Positions 1-7,661 of a stretch of 64,000 nucleotides of DNA are shown here, one piece after another. The position numbers were made by a program, and so were the translations under genes. Under the pieces are notes generated by a model. The model was given only the letters and a program-made list of their open reading frames with translations. It did no database searches and was not told the DNA's origin. The DNA is from Aureimonas altamirensis. Lineage in GTDB: Bacteria > Pseudomonadota > Alphaproteobacteria > Rhizobiales > Rhizobiaceae. The stretch is taken from contig NZ_JAMQCO010000001.1 of NCBI RefSeq assembly GCF_023702225.1, forward strand, positions 201,442 to 265,441, read 5' to 3'. How positions within the stretch are numbered: position 1 is the stretch's first letter; each line of letters begins with the position of its first letter.

Positions 1-1
1 C

Positions 2-646
2 GAACTCGTCTACCGGATGCAGGAGGAAGAGCGCGCCGAACTGGCCCGCGACCTGCATGACGAGGTGGGGCCGTTCCTGTTCGCCATCGACGTCGACGCC
101 GCGTCCATCGAGCGCGAGCCCGCCGCCCCCGCCAACAAGGAACGCGCCGGAGCCATTCGCCAGGCGACGGCCCGCGCCCGGCTGGCCGTGCGCCGCATCC
201 TGGCCGACCTTCGCCCCGGCCTCCTGCCCGGGCTCGGCCTGCGGGAAACCCTCATGCATCTGGCGCACGACTTCGAAAGCCGCCGTCCGGGCATTCGCAT
301 TCGCATTGCCGTACCGGAGGCCGGCTTCGACGCCCAGACGGACGCGACGCTGCTGATGGTGCTGCGGGAGGCGATACTGAACGCGCTGCGTCACGGCACG
401 CCGAGCCGGCTGGACGTCAGCGTGCGCGCCATCGCGGGACAGGCGGAATTTTCCGTCGTCGACGATGGCGGCGGCCGCCATGCGGATGCCGATGGCTTCG
501 GCATCATCGGCATGCGCGAACGGGTCGAGGCTGCGGGCGGCGGGCTGCACATTGTGCCGGTGGGCACGCCGGCCGGGCTTCGCGTCGAGGGCCGTCTTCC
601 GATCGCGGCGCACGGCCCACTGGACGGATTGGAAGCCGCGGCATGA
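2..646 (+). CDS. NarL-type sensor histidine kinase, C-terminal part (5' truncated by window)
   Basis: Only the kinase core is present; the reading frame is open to the left edge, so the sensor part lies outside the window. The HisKA_3 dimerisation/phosphoacceptor box is visible (ELARDLHDEVG, with the His in DLHDE). It is followed by a HATPase_c domain with an N-box (REAILNALRHG) and G-boxes (VVDDGGG, GFGIIGMRERV). It should autophosphorylate on the His and pass phosphate to the response regulator whose ATG overlaps its stop (ATGA). Position just upstream of the PQQ-alcohol operon suggests it senses an alcohol, its product or a metal, in the manner of other quinoprotein two-component pairs. 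That role is inference from context. Confidence 0.85.
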   Translation, partial: ELVYRMQEEERAELARDLHDEVGPFLFAIDVDAASIEREPAAPANKERAGAIRQATARARLAVRRILADLRPGLLPGLGLRETLMHLAHDFESRRPGIRIRIAVPEAGFDAQTDATLLMVLREAILNALRHGTPSRLDVSVRAIAGQAEFSVVDDGGGRHADADGFGIIGMRERVEAAGGGLHIVPVGTPAGLRVEGRLPIAAHGPLDGLEAAA

Positions 647-1272
647 CCAAGATCCTCATCGTCGACGACCACATGGTGGTGCGCGACGGCGTACGCCGGC
701 TGATCGCGCCGCTTCAGCCCGAGGCGGTCGCCGAAGCCGAAACCCCGCGCGACGCGCTGGATGCGTTCCGGCGGATGCGGCCGGACATCGTGGTCCTCGA
801 TATCAACCTGCGCGGCGGCAGCGGGCTGGAAGTCCTGCGCCGCCTTCATGCGGACGACGCCAAGGCCCGCATCGTCGTGTTCTCGATGTATTCGGACCTC
901 GTCTATGCGACGTCCGCACGGCGCGAGGGCGCGCTCGCCTATGTTTCCAAGAGCGCGCCGTCCGACGAATTGCTGACGGCCATCCGCCGCGCCCTGCGCG
1001 GAGAGCCCTATGTGGACTGCGTCACGGCCGCCACGCAGGAAAGCGCCGCGATCAACGTGGCGGCGCGGCTTTCGACGCGCGAACTCGAGATCCTGCATAT
1101 GCTGGGCGAGGGCCAGAGCCTCAACGACATCGCCTCCGGCCTCGGCGTCGCCTACAAGACGATCGCCAACAGCTCGACCCGCATCAAGGAAAAGCTCGGC
1201 CTGGAACGAACCTCGGACCTGATCCGCTTCGCGGTCGAGACCCGCGGCGGCCGGCTTCTCGGCGGCATCTGA
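643..1272 (+). CDS. LuxR/NarL-family response regulator
   Basis: 209-residue two-domain regulator. The receiver domain occupies residues 3-118, with acidic pocket D8/D9, phosphoacceptor D53 (VVLDINL), S81 and K103. A C-terminal LuxR-type helix-turn-helix follows (LSTRELEIL ... IKEKLGL), about residues 145-205. The start overlaps the kinase stop by 4 bp, so the two are translationally coupled partners. The next gene downstream begins the PQQ-associated operon after a 109-bp gap holding a perfect 13-bp palindrome at 1310-1322, a reasonable candidate binding site. Control of the XoxF locus by this pair is inferred from position and from known LuxR-type regulators of quinoprotein genes. Confidence 0.9.
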   Translation: MTKILIVDDHMVVRDGVRRLIAPLQPEAVAEAETPRDALDAFRRMRPDIVVLDINLRGGSGLEVLRRLHADDAKARIVVFSMYSDLVYATSARREGALAYVSKSAPSDELLTAIRRALRGEPYVDCVTAATQESAAINVAARLSTRELEILHMLGEGQSLNDIASGLGVAYKTIANSSTRIKEKLGLERTSDLIRFAVETRGGRLLGGI

Positions 1273-1309
1273 GCATCTTTGCCCCAATCGGCACGGCGCC
1301 AACCATTAC

Positions 1310-1322
1310 GGGAACTATTCCC
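1310..1322. promoter_or_regulatory. 13-bp palindrome upstream of the PQQ-associated operon
   Basis: GGGAACTATTCCC is a dyad with GGGAA and TTCCC arms around a 3-bp centre. It lies 60-72 bp before the ATG of the beta-propeller gene and about 40 bp after the response-regulator stop. Position and symmetry fit an operator for a dimeric LuxR-type regulator. No footprint or second copy was found by eye, so binding is hypothetical. Confidence 0.4.
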
Positions 1323-1381
1323 ATGGGTCGCCGCGTCATTTTTCCCTAGCGTCGTGGAAAAGCAGCGTATGGGGAGGATCG

Positions 1382-2356
1382 ATGACGAAGCCCGTTCTGG
1401 CGGCAATGGCCGTGGTAGCCTGCATGTCGGCAAGCCCGGCATTCGCCTACAAGATCTACGTGTCGAACGAGCGCGGCAACGATGTCACCGTGCTTGATTC
1501 CGCCACCTTCGAGGTCGTCGACACGATCAAGGTGGGCCAGCGTCCGCGCGGCATCGTCGTTTCCCCGGACGGAACGAAGCTCTATGTCTGCGCCAGCGAC
1601 GACGACACGATCGAGGTGATCGATACCGCGACGCACGAGATCATCGGCACGCTCCCGTCGGGGCCCGACCCGGAACTGATGGTCGTTTCGCCGGACGGAA
1701 CGCGCATGTATGTCGCCAACGAGGACGACAATCTCGTCACCGTCATCGATCTGCAGTCCGGCAGCCGGGTGGTGGAGATACCCGTCGGGGTCGAGCCAGA
1801 GGGCATGGGTGTTTCCCCGGACGGCAAGATCATCGTCAATACGTCGGAAACCACCAACATGGCGCATTTCATCGACCGCGATTCCGAGCAGATCGTGGCC
1901 AATGTGCTGGTGGATTCCCGGCCGCGTTTCGCCGAGTTCAAGAAAGACAATTCGGAAGTCTGGGTCTCGGCCGAGATCGGCGGCACCGTCAGCGTGATCG
2001 ATGCCGCGACCCGCGACATCAAGCACAAGGTGACATTCGAGATCCCCGGCATCAGCGCCGAGCTGATCCAGCCCGTGGGCGTGCGCATCACCGAGGACGG
2101 GTCGAAGGCCTATGTCGCCCTCGGCCCGGCCAACCGCGTCGCCGTCGTGGACGCCAATACCTACGAAGTGAAGGACTATCTGCTGGTCGGCCAGCGGGTT
2201 TGGCAACTGGCCTTCTCGCCCGACGGCAGCCATCTCTTTTCCACCAATGGCATCTCCAACGACATTTCGATCATCGATACCGCCAGAGACGAGGTGATCC
2301 AGTCCGTGCAGGTCGGCGAGCAGCCCTGGGGCGTCGCGGTGGCGGATCCGCAATGA
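1382..2356 (+). CDS. PQQ-dependent catabolism-associated beta-propeller protein
   Basis: 324-residue secreted YVTN-type beta-propeller. An N-terminal signal peptide ends near ASPAFA (about residue 22). Repeats carry the pattern 'I/VVVSPDGT.LYV.....D.I.VIDT' about every 42 residues through to the C terminus. It matches the TIGR03866-type propellers found beside PQQ-dependent alcohol dehydrogenases. The start is supported by GGGGAGG eight bases upstream. It heads an operon with a secreted acidic-tract protein and an ABC ATPase/permease pair of the same PQQ-alcohol group. The molecular role is not established; such propellers are probably periplasmic binding or scaffold proteins. A second, distinct YVTN propeller lies at 16211-17182. 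Confidence 0.88.
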   Translation: MTKPVLAAMAVVACMSASPAFAYKIYVSNERGNDVTVLDSATFEVVDTIKVGQRPRGIVVSPDGTKLYVCASDDDTIEVIDTATHEIIGTLPSGPDPELMVVSPDGTRMYVANEDDNLVTVIDLQSGSRVVEIPVGVEPEGMGVSPDGKIIVNTSETTNMAHFIDRDSEQIVANVLVDSRPRFAEFKKDNSEVWVSAEIGGTVSVIDAATRDIKHKVTFEIPGISAELIQPVGVRITEDGSKAYVALGPANRVAVVDANTYEVKDYLLVGQRVWQLAFSPDGSHLFSTNGISNDISIIDTARDEVIQSVQVGEQPWGVAVADPQ

Positions 2357-2394
2357 CAGGTCACGACGACCGGACACGACAGGGAGGGAACACT

Positions 2395-2988
2395 ATGACG
2401 ATGAAGACGCACTGGCTGATGCTGATGGCTGCCTGCCTTGCCTTCGCGCCGCATGTCGCGGCACATGCGCAGGGCGGCGACGCGACGCAGATCGAGGCGG
2501 ACGAAGACGATGACGATGACGATGACGGAGCCGAGGCGCCGGCCGCGCCGGGGGCGCCGACAGGCGCCGGCAACGCCCAGATGCCCGCCAGCGCCATGTC
2601 GGCCGATGCGATGGGGCTGCCTCCCCTGTCGCGGTCGAGCCAGGATGTGGAGGAACTGATCCTCGGCAGCGCCGACAACGATTTCGCCGTGAACACGAAG
2701 GATTTCGTGATGCGGGTCGGCCAGGCCTATCGCTGGCGCATCAGTTCCGACGGAGCGCTGGAATACAAGTTGAGGGCACCGGATTTCTTCCGAAACATCT
2801 GGTTCAACCAGATCGTCATAAGCGATCTCGAGGTGCATATGGCCGGCCCGCCCGCCTGGCTGGAATACGATGCCAAGGGCACGATCCAGATCCAGTTCAA
2901 CACGGTCCGGCCCGGCAATTTCGAATGGTGGATCGACGGGCTCGACGGCGCGCAGGCCATGAAGGGCACCATCACCGTCGTTCCCTGA
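2395..2988 (+). CDS. Secreted protein with acidic Asp/Glu tract, function unknown
   Basis: 197 residues from the ATG preceded by AGGGAGGG; an in-frame upstream extension lies inside the propeller gene and is not used. A signal peptide (residues 1 to about 26, cutting near AHAQ) leads to an acidic run at E34-D44 with seven consecutive Asp, then an Ala/Pro/Gly linker to about residue 75. A compact domain (about 95-197) follows, rich in beta-strand-like segments and aromatics (RVGQAYRWRI, GNFEWWIDG). It resembles a cupredoxin-like sandwich, but no clear copper ligand set is visible: H148 is the only His after the signal. It sits between the propeller and the ABC ATPase. Metal or lanthanide binding by the acidic tract is plausible but unproven. 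Confidence 0.75.
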   Translation: MTMKTHWLMLMAACLAFAPHVAAHAQGGDATQIEADEDDDDDDDGAEAPAAPGAPTGAGNAQMPASAMSADAMGLPPLSRSSQDVEELILGSADNDFAVNTKDFVMRVGQAYRWRISSDGALEYKLRAPDFFRNIWFNQIVISDLEVHMAGPPAWLEYDAKGTIQIQFNTVRPGNFEWWIDGLDGAQAMKGTITVVP

Positions 2989-2995
2989 GGCGATC

Positions 2996-3772
2996 GTGCC
3001 GCCCCCCGCGACGACGACGCGCCCGCAGGCGCTGGAACTCGATGGCGTCGGCCATGCCTATGGCCGGCGGCGGACGCTGGACGACGTGTCCTTCGTGGTG
3101 CCGCAAGGCAGCTTCACCGCGCTCATCGGCCCCAACGGGGCCGGCAAGAGCACGCTGTTCTCGTTGGTCACGCGCCTGTTCGACGCGCGCGAGGGCACGA
3201 TCCGCATTCTCGGCCACGACCTGTCGCAACATCCGGGGCGCGCATTGCGGCATCTGGGCGTGGTCTTCCAGGGCCGGACACTGGATCTCGACCTGTCGAT
3301 CGGCCAGAATCTCGCCTACCACGCCGCCCTGCACGGCATGTCGGGGCGCGAAGCGCGGGCCCGGGCGCGCGAGATCCTTTCCGGGTCGGAACTCCTGGAC
3401 CGCATGGGCGACAAGGGCCGCGCCCTGTCCGGCGGACAGTTGCGACGGGTGGAGATCGTCCGGGCCTTCATGCATCGGCCGCGCCTGATCCTGCTGGACG
3501 AGCCGACGGTCGGGCTCGACATCGCCTCGCGGGCCGAAATCATCCGCACCGTGCGCCGGCTGGTTCGCGACGAAGGTGTCAGCGTGCTGTGGGCAACGCA
3601 TCTCATCGACGAGATCGAGGACGGGGACCGCGTCGTGGTGCTGCATCGCGGCCATGTGCTGGCGGAAGGCGATTGCCGCGACGTGGTGGAAGCGGAAGGA
3701 GCCGGAACCATCGGCGAGGCCTTCTCGCGGTTGACGGCGCTTGCGCCCGTGCATGCGGCGAGGGCGTCATGA
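2996..3772 (+). CDS. ABC transporter ATP-binding protein, PQQ-dependent alcohol dehydrogenase system
   Basis: 258 residues from a GTG start 7 bp after the previous stop. Complete ABC ATPase: Walker A GPNGAGKST (residues 45-53), Q-loop FQGRTLD near 91, signature LSGGQLRR (144-151), Walker B LILLDEP (164-170), and switch His in WATHL. It matches the TIGR03864-type subunit encoded with quinoprotein alcohol dehydrogenases. It energises the ABC-2 permease encoded next, whose ATG overlaps this stop by 4 bp. The transported substrate is unknown; export of a toxic oxidation product, or a maturation role, are both possible. Confidence 0.92.
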   Translation: MPPPATTTRPQALELDGVGHAYGRRRTLDDVSFVVPQGSFTALIGPNGAGKSTLFSLVTRLFDAREGTIRILGHDLSQHPGRALRHLGVVFQGRTLDLDLSIGQNLAYHAALHGMSGREARARAREILSGSELLDRMGDKGRALSGGQLRRVEIVRAFMHRPRLILLDEPTVGLDIASRAEIIRTVRRLVRDEGVSVLWATHLIDEIEDGDRVVVLHRGHVLAEGDCRDVVEAEGAGTIGEAFSRLTALAPVHAARAS

Positions 3773-4578
3773 TCGTCTACTGGCGCTGCTTCTCCGGCAT
3801 CGTGGTGCGCGAGGCACTGCGCTTCCTTCACCAGCGCGAGCGTTTCGTCTCCGCGCTGGTGCGCCCGCTGCTGTGGCTGTTCATTTTCGCCGCCGGCTTC
3901 CGGCAGGTGCTGGGCGTATCGATCATCCCGCCCTACCGCACCTACATTCTCTACGAGGTGTTCATCACGCCGGGGCTGATCGGCATGATCCTCCTGTTCA
4001 ACGGCATGCAATCCTCGCTGTCGATGGTCTACGACCGCGAGTCCGGCTCGATGAAGACCTTGCTGGTCAGCCCGCTGCCCCGCTGGTTCCTGCTGGTGTC
4101 GAAGCTTGTGGCCGGCGTGATGGTTGCGGTGTTGCAGGCATACGTCTTCCTGGCCATCGCATGGTTCTGGCGTGTGCGCCCGCCCGAGATCGGCTACCTC
4201 ACCGTACTGCCCGCCATCATCCTGTCGGGCCTGATGCTGGGCGCGCTCGGCATGCTCCTGTCGTCGCTGGTGCGGCAACTCGAAAATTTCGCGGGCGTGA
4301 TGAACTTCGTCATCTTCCCGATGTATTTCGCCTCGTCGGCACTGTACCCGCTGTGGCGGGTGCGGGAATCCTCGCCGCTGCTGTACCAGATCTGCCGGTT
4401 CAACCCGTTCACCCACGCGGTCGAGCTGATCCGCTTCGCGCTGTACGGTCAGCTCAACCTGCCGGCCCTGGCCGTCGTCACCGCCTGCACGGCAGCCTTT
4501 CTCGGCCTCGCCATCCTTGCCTACGACCCCATGCGCGGAACGATCGCCCGCAAGGGCGAAGCGCGTCCCGCAAGCTGA
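3769..4578 (+). CDS. ABC-2 type permease, PQQ-alcohol (PedC-like) system
   Basis: 269-residue membrane protein with about six hydrophobic segments (for example LLWLFIFAAGF, GLIGMILLFNG, LVAGVMVAVLQAYVFLAI, VLPAIILSGLMLGALGMLL, VMNFVIFPMYFASSALYPL, and a C-terminal one). The motif SGSMKTLLVSPLPR is typical of ABC-2 exporters. It resembles the TIGR03861-type alcohol ABC permease. Start ATGA overlaps the ATPase stop, so the two subunits are translationally coupled and likely form the inner-membrane transporter (two ATPases plus two permeases). No dedicated binding protein is adjacent, which favours export over import. Confidence 0.9.
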   Translation: MIVYWRCFSGIVVREALRFLHQRERFVSALVRPLLWLFIFAAGFRQVLGVSIIPPYRTYILYEVFITPGLIGMILLFNGMQSSLSMVYDRESGSMKTLLVSPLPRWFLLVSKLVAGVMVAVLQAYVFLAIAWFWRVRPPEIGYLTVLPAIILSGLMLGALGMLLSSLVRQLENFAGVMNFVIFPMYFASSALYPLWRVRESSPLLYQICRFNPFTHAVELIRFALYGQLNLPALAVVTACTAAFLGLAILAYDPMRGTIARKGEARPAS

Positions 4579-4592
4579 ACAGGAGATGCCCC

Positions 4593-5300
4593 ATGCGCCT
4601 GACCGCCATCATCGCCTCCGGACTCTGGCTCATCTCCGGTCCGGCGCTTGCCCAGGCGCCGGCCCCGCGCGACATACCCGAAGGCTTCGTCCTGCCCGGT
4701 CCGCCGCCGAAGGGCGCCGCCGCAAACCCCGTCCTGGCCGCGCCGGAACATCACGGCACCGCCGACTGGCCCTGCATGCAACGCAAGGTCGCCCGGATGG
4801 ACGCCGCCCAGATCTGGCCCGCCGCGCCGGAAACCGCAGCGGCGGCGGAACGCACGCCGGCCGAGCGCCAACTCGTCCGGGAGATCGCGCAGCGCCGGGT
4901 GGCCATTCCCGATGCACGCCAGCGCCTGACGGATTATCTGGCGGCATTGCCGACGGAACGGCGCAAGGCCGCCGCCGAAGCAGTCTTCGTCGACCTCCTG
5001 CACGAGTTGAACCGCGAGCGGGCGGATGTCATCAACGGCATCGGCCGCTATGCCGGCAAGCAGAAGACCCTGGCCGAAAGCATCCGTGCCGAGACGGCGA
5101 AGTTCGACCGGCTGATGAGCCAACCCATGCCCGACCAGAACGAAGTCGCCCGCGAGCAGGAGGCGCTTCTGTGGCAGACCCGCGTCTTCGACGAACGCCG
5201 CCAATCCCTGACCTATGTCTGCGAGGTACCCGTGCTGATCGAGCAGCGCATGTTCGCGCTCGGCCGGGTTCTCAGGGATGCCGCGGTGGACGGTCGATAG
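4593..5300 (+). CDS. Secreted protein of unknown function in PQQ operon
   Basis: 235 residues from the ATG 14 bp after the permease stop, with CAGGAG upstream. A signal peptide ends at about residue 20 (GPALAQ). The mature part starts Pro-rich (to about 50) and then is strongly helical and charged (about 85-205), with heptad-like Leu/Ala patterning. Two Cys remain in the mature chain (C61 in DWPCMQ and C210 in YVCEVP) and could form a disulfide tying both ends of the helical region. No family was recognised. Operon position implies a periplasmic part in the quinoprotein system. Its 3' end overlaps by 29 bp the convergent gene at 5272-5568. Confidence 0.75.
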   Translation: MRLTAIIASGLWLISGPALAQAPAPRDIPEGFVLPGPPPKGAAANPVLAAPEHHGTADWPCMQRKVARMDAAQIWPAAPETAAAAERTPAERQLVREIAQRRVAIPDARQRLTDYLAALPTERRKAAAEAVFVDLLHELNRERADVINGIGRYAGKQKTLAESIRAETAKFDRLMSQPMPDQNEVAREQEALLWQTRVFDERRQSLTYVCEVPVLIEQRMFALGRVLRDAAVDGR

Positions 5301-5568
5301 ACCGGGTAGGAGACAGCCCCATCGATTCGGACTGGAGGGCGCCATCCTCCGCGACGACGCCGCGCCAGACGCGATTGCCGATCCGGACGGTCAGCCGCCA
5401 GCGTCCGACATCCTCGCCCTCGCCGCGCTCTACGCGGCTCTGCACCATCCTGCGGGCCATCAGGCCCCGCATCCGGGCCTCGGTAAGGGAAAAGCGCGCG
5501 GCCAGGAAATCGGCATCCAGCACGATGCCGTCCTCGTCCACCGAAACGCCCGGATGGTTCGTATCCAT
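5272..5568 (-). CDS. DUF6522 family protein
   Basis: 98 residues from the ATG giving MDTNHPG; an upstream ATG would add nine residues. The chain has the pattern seen in DUF6522 proteins: an acidic opening (VDEDGIVLDADFLA), a 'RGEGEDVGRWRLTVRIGNRVWRGVV' type core, and a short C-terminal tail. No signal peptide or membrane segment is seen. Function is unknown. It converges on the secreted unknown with a 29-bp 3' overlap, so the two transcripts are antisense at their ends. Confidence 0.6.
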   Translation of the reverse strand: MDTNHPGVSVDEDGIVLDADFLAARFSLTEARMRGLMARRMVQSRVERGEGEDVGRWRLTVRIGNRVWRGVVAEDGALQSESMGLSPTRSIDRPPRHP

Positions 5569-5611
5569 GCGGCCATTATGAACGCACGTCCGCATCGCGG
5601 CCAGACCTTCG

Positions 5612-6598
5612 CTACGCTTTCTCTTCCTGCACGGAGCGCAGCCCGGTCACGGCCTTCCAGAGGGGGCCGAGGATCTTTTCGACGATGGGAATCAGCGCGA
5701 AACCGGCGGCAAGGCCGACGATGCCCGATCCGATGGCCGTGACCAGCCACGTGACCGCGCCCGAAGCCGGCGGAACGAGGCCACCCGCCGCGACGGCGAT
5801 GTCGTGGATGAGATGTTCGGGTGCGGCGAGCCCGTAGCCGGCCAGGCTATGGACGATGATCCCGCCGCCCACCCAGACCATCGCGGCCGTACCGAGAACG
5901 GCAAGCCCCTTCAGGAAGCCGGGCATGCCGCGCACCAGTCCCCGCCCTATGGCCGCCAGCGCGCCGTTGCCGCCCCGGGCCAGTGCCAGCCCGACATCGT
6001 CGGCCTTCACGATCAGGGCGACGGCGCCATACACCGCGACCGTGATGCCGATGGCCACCACCGCCATCACCGCCGCGCGCATCCACACCGTATCCGGCCC
6101 GAGGCCCGCCAGCGTGATCGCCATGATCTCGGCCGACAGGATGAAGTCCGTCTTGATGGCGCTGGCCACGCGTTCGTCTTCCAGCGTCTGCGCATTGGGC
6201 GCGACGGTGCCGATTTTCGCCTCGTGCTTGTGCGCCTTGTGCGGGGCGATCTTCTCGTAGACCTTCTCCGCCCCTTCATAGGCGAGGTAGAGGCCGCCCA
6301 GCATCAGGAGGGGCGTGATCGCCCACGGCGCGAAGCTGCTGAGCAGAAGCCCGCCGGGCAGAAGGAAAGCCAGTTTGTTGATCAGCGACCCGCGCGCGAT
6401 GCGCCAGACGATGGGAAGCTCCCGGTCGGCGGAGAAGCCGACCACATATCGCGGCGTCACCGCGGCATCGTCGATGACGACGCCGGCCGCCTTGGCGCCG
6501 GCCTTCGCCGCCTGCGCCGCGACATCGTCCAGCGACGCTGCGGCAACCTTGGTCAGGGCCACGACGTCGTCGAGAAGTGCGATCAGTCCGATACTCAT
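5612..6598 (-). CDS. DUF808 (YedI-like) inner-membrane protein
   Basis: 328 residues from the ATG beginning MSIGLIALLDDV; a longer in-frame version is rejected because the family starts here. It shows the DUF808 hallmark N terminus (LLDDVVALTKVAAASLDDVAAQ), then a K/H-rich loop (APHKAHKHEAK) and about six to seven membrane segments in the C-terminal two thirds. The YedI/DUF808 family has no established function. It is transcribed away from the ABC transporter operon, sharing a 267-bp divergent intergenic region. Its link with the XoxF system is positional only. Confidence 0.88.
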   Translation of the reverse strand: MSIGLIALLDDVVALTKVAAASLDDVAAQAAKAGAKAAGVVIDDAAVTPRYVVGFSADRELPIVWRIARGSLINKLAFLLPGGLLLSSFAPWAITPLLMLGGLYLAYEGAEKVYEKIAPHKAHKHEAKIGTVAPNAQTLEDERVASAIKTDFILSAEIMAITLAGLGPDTVWMRAAVMAVVAIGITVAVYGAVALIVKADDVGLALARGGNGALAAIGRGLVRGMPGFLKGLAVLGTAAMVWVGGGIIVHSLAGYGLAAPEHLIHDIAVAAGGLVPPASGAVTWLVTAIGSGIVGLAAGFALIPIVEKILGPLWKAVTGLRSVQEEKA

Positions 6599-6791
6599 CC
6601 AGCCGTCCCACCTGAAAACCACGCGGCAAGTATATGGGAGCGAAAGTGCCACGCGGTAGCGTGCTCGTGCACATGCGCCGATATCGGGCGCCGGGGGCTC
6701 CAACCTGCCCAATCGCTCGCCACGCATCGCGGCGACTGCCGAGAGAACAGGCAACGCCACCGCCGCTGATGGTCGCGGAACAGGCATCGGG

Positions 6792-6811
6792 GCAACTGGC
6801 ACGCCAGTTGC
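6792..6811. promoter_or_regulatory. Perfect 9-bp inverted repeat before the ABC importer operon
   Basis: GCAACTGGC-AC-GCCAGTTGC is a perfect dyad with a 2-bp centre, 55-74 bp before the ATG of the solute-binding protein. It lies within the 267-bp region shared with the divergent DUF808 gene. The symmetry and position fit an operator for a dimeric regulator; a transcript hairpin is the alternative. No regulator gene is adjacent to the operon. Confidence 0.5.
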
Positions 6812-6865
6812 TGTCCGTGTGGGTTGCACTTTGCCGACCCCGGCAGTCCCATCGAAAGGCCCAGA

Positions 6866-7657
6866 ATGCTCGATCGTCGCTTTTTCCTGTCCGCGCTCGC
6901 CGCATTGTCCCTCGCTCTCGGCATCGGCCCGTCCTCCGCAAAGGCCGATGCGCTGGACGACATCACCGCCCGGGGCACGCTGCGTGTGGCCGTGCCGCAG
7001 GATTTCCCGCCCTTCGGCTCGGTGGGGGTCGACATGACCCCGCAGGGCTACGACATCGACATGGCGGCGTTGATCGCGGAGAAGATGGGCGTCGATCTGG
7101 AACTGGTGCCCGTCACCTCGGCCAATCGCGTTCCCTATCTGCAGACGGGCCGCGTCGACCTCGTGATTTCATCCCTCGGCAAGAACCCGGAGCGCGAGGC
7201 GCTGATCGACTTTTCCCATGCCTACGCCCCGTTCTACAACGGCGTGTTCGCCCCGGAAGACGTGGCCATCGCGCAGGCTTCGGACCTGTCCGGGCGCACC
7301 GTCGGCGTGACGCGCGGCTCGGTCGAAGATCTCGCCTTGACCGACCTTGCGCCGACCGACGCGCAGATCCGCCGCTACGAAGACAACAATGGCACCATCT
7401 CGGCCTTCCTGTCGGGGCAGGTCGAGACCATCGCCACGGGCAACGTCGTCGCGGCCTCGATCCTGGAACGCAACCCGCCCCGCCGTCCGGAGCCGAAATT
7501 CCTGATCAAGAATTCGCCCTGCTACATCGGCTTGTCCAAGGACCAGCCGGCGCTTCTTGCCAAGGTGAACGAGATCGTGGCGCAGGCCAAGGGCAACGGT
7601 TCGCTGAACGCCATCTCGCAGAAATGGCTTGGCGCCGACCTGCCTGCCGATCTCTAG
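6866..7657 (+). CDS. Family 3 extracellular solute-binding protein of polar amino-acid ABC transporter
   Basis: 263 residues from the ATG giving MLDRRFFLSALAAL; an in-frame ATG 42 bp upstream lacks a ribosome site. The signal peptide runs to about residue 28 (SSAKADA). The mature chain is a typical SBP_bac_3: GTLRVAVPQDFPPFG, GYDIDMAALIAEKMG, NRVPYLQTGRVDLVISSLG (binding-site motif), GRTVGVTRGSVED. It delivers a small polar ligand, in this family usually an amino acid, to the two permeases and ATPase that follow. Its location inside the XoxF locus is unusual; the real ligand could be something other than an amino acid. Confidence 0.88.
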   Translation: MLDRRFFLSALAALSLALGIGPSSAKADALDDITARGTLRVAVPQDFPPFGSVGVDMTPQGYDIDMAALIAEKMGVDLELVPVTSANRVPYLQTGRVDLVISSLGKNPEREALIDFSHAYAPFYNGVFAPEDVAIAQASDLSGRTVGVTRGSVEDLALTDLAPTDAQIRRYEDNNGTISAFLSGQVETIATGNVVAASILERNPPRRPEPKFLIKNSPCYIGLSKDQPALLAKVNEIVAQAKGNGSLNAISQKWLGADLPADL

Positions 7658-7661
7658 CACC

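Noticed and set aside
391-1302. 303-codon minus-strand frame opposite the two-component genes
   Set aside because: Antisense to a kinase and regulator with clear motifs.
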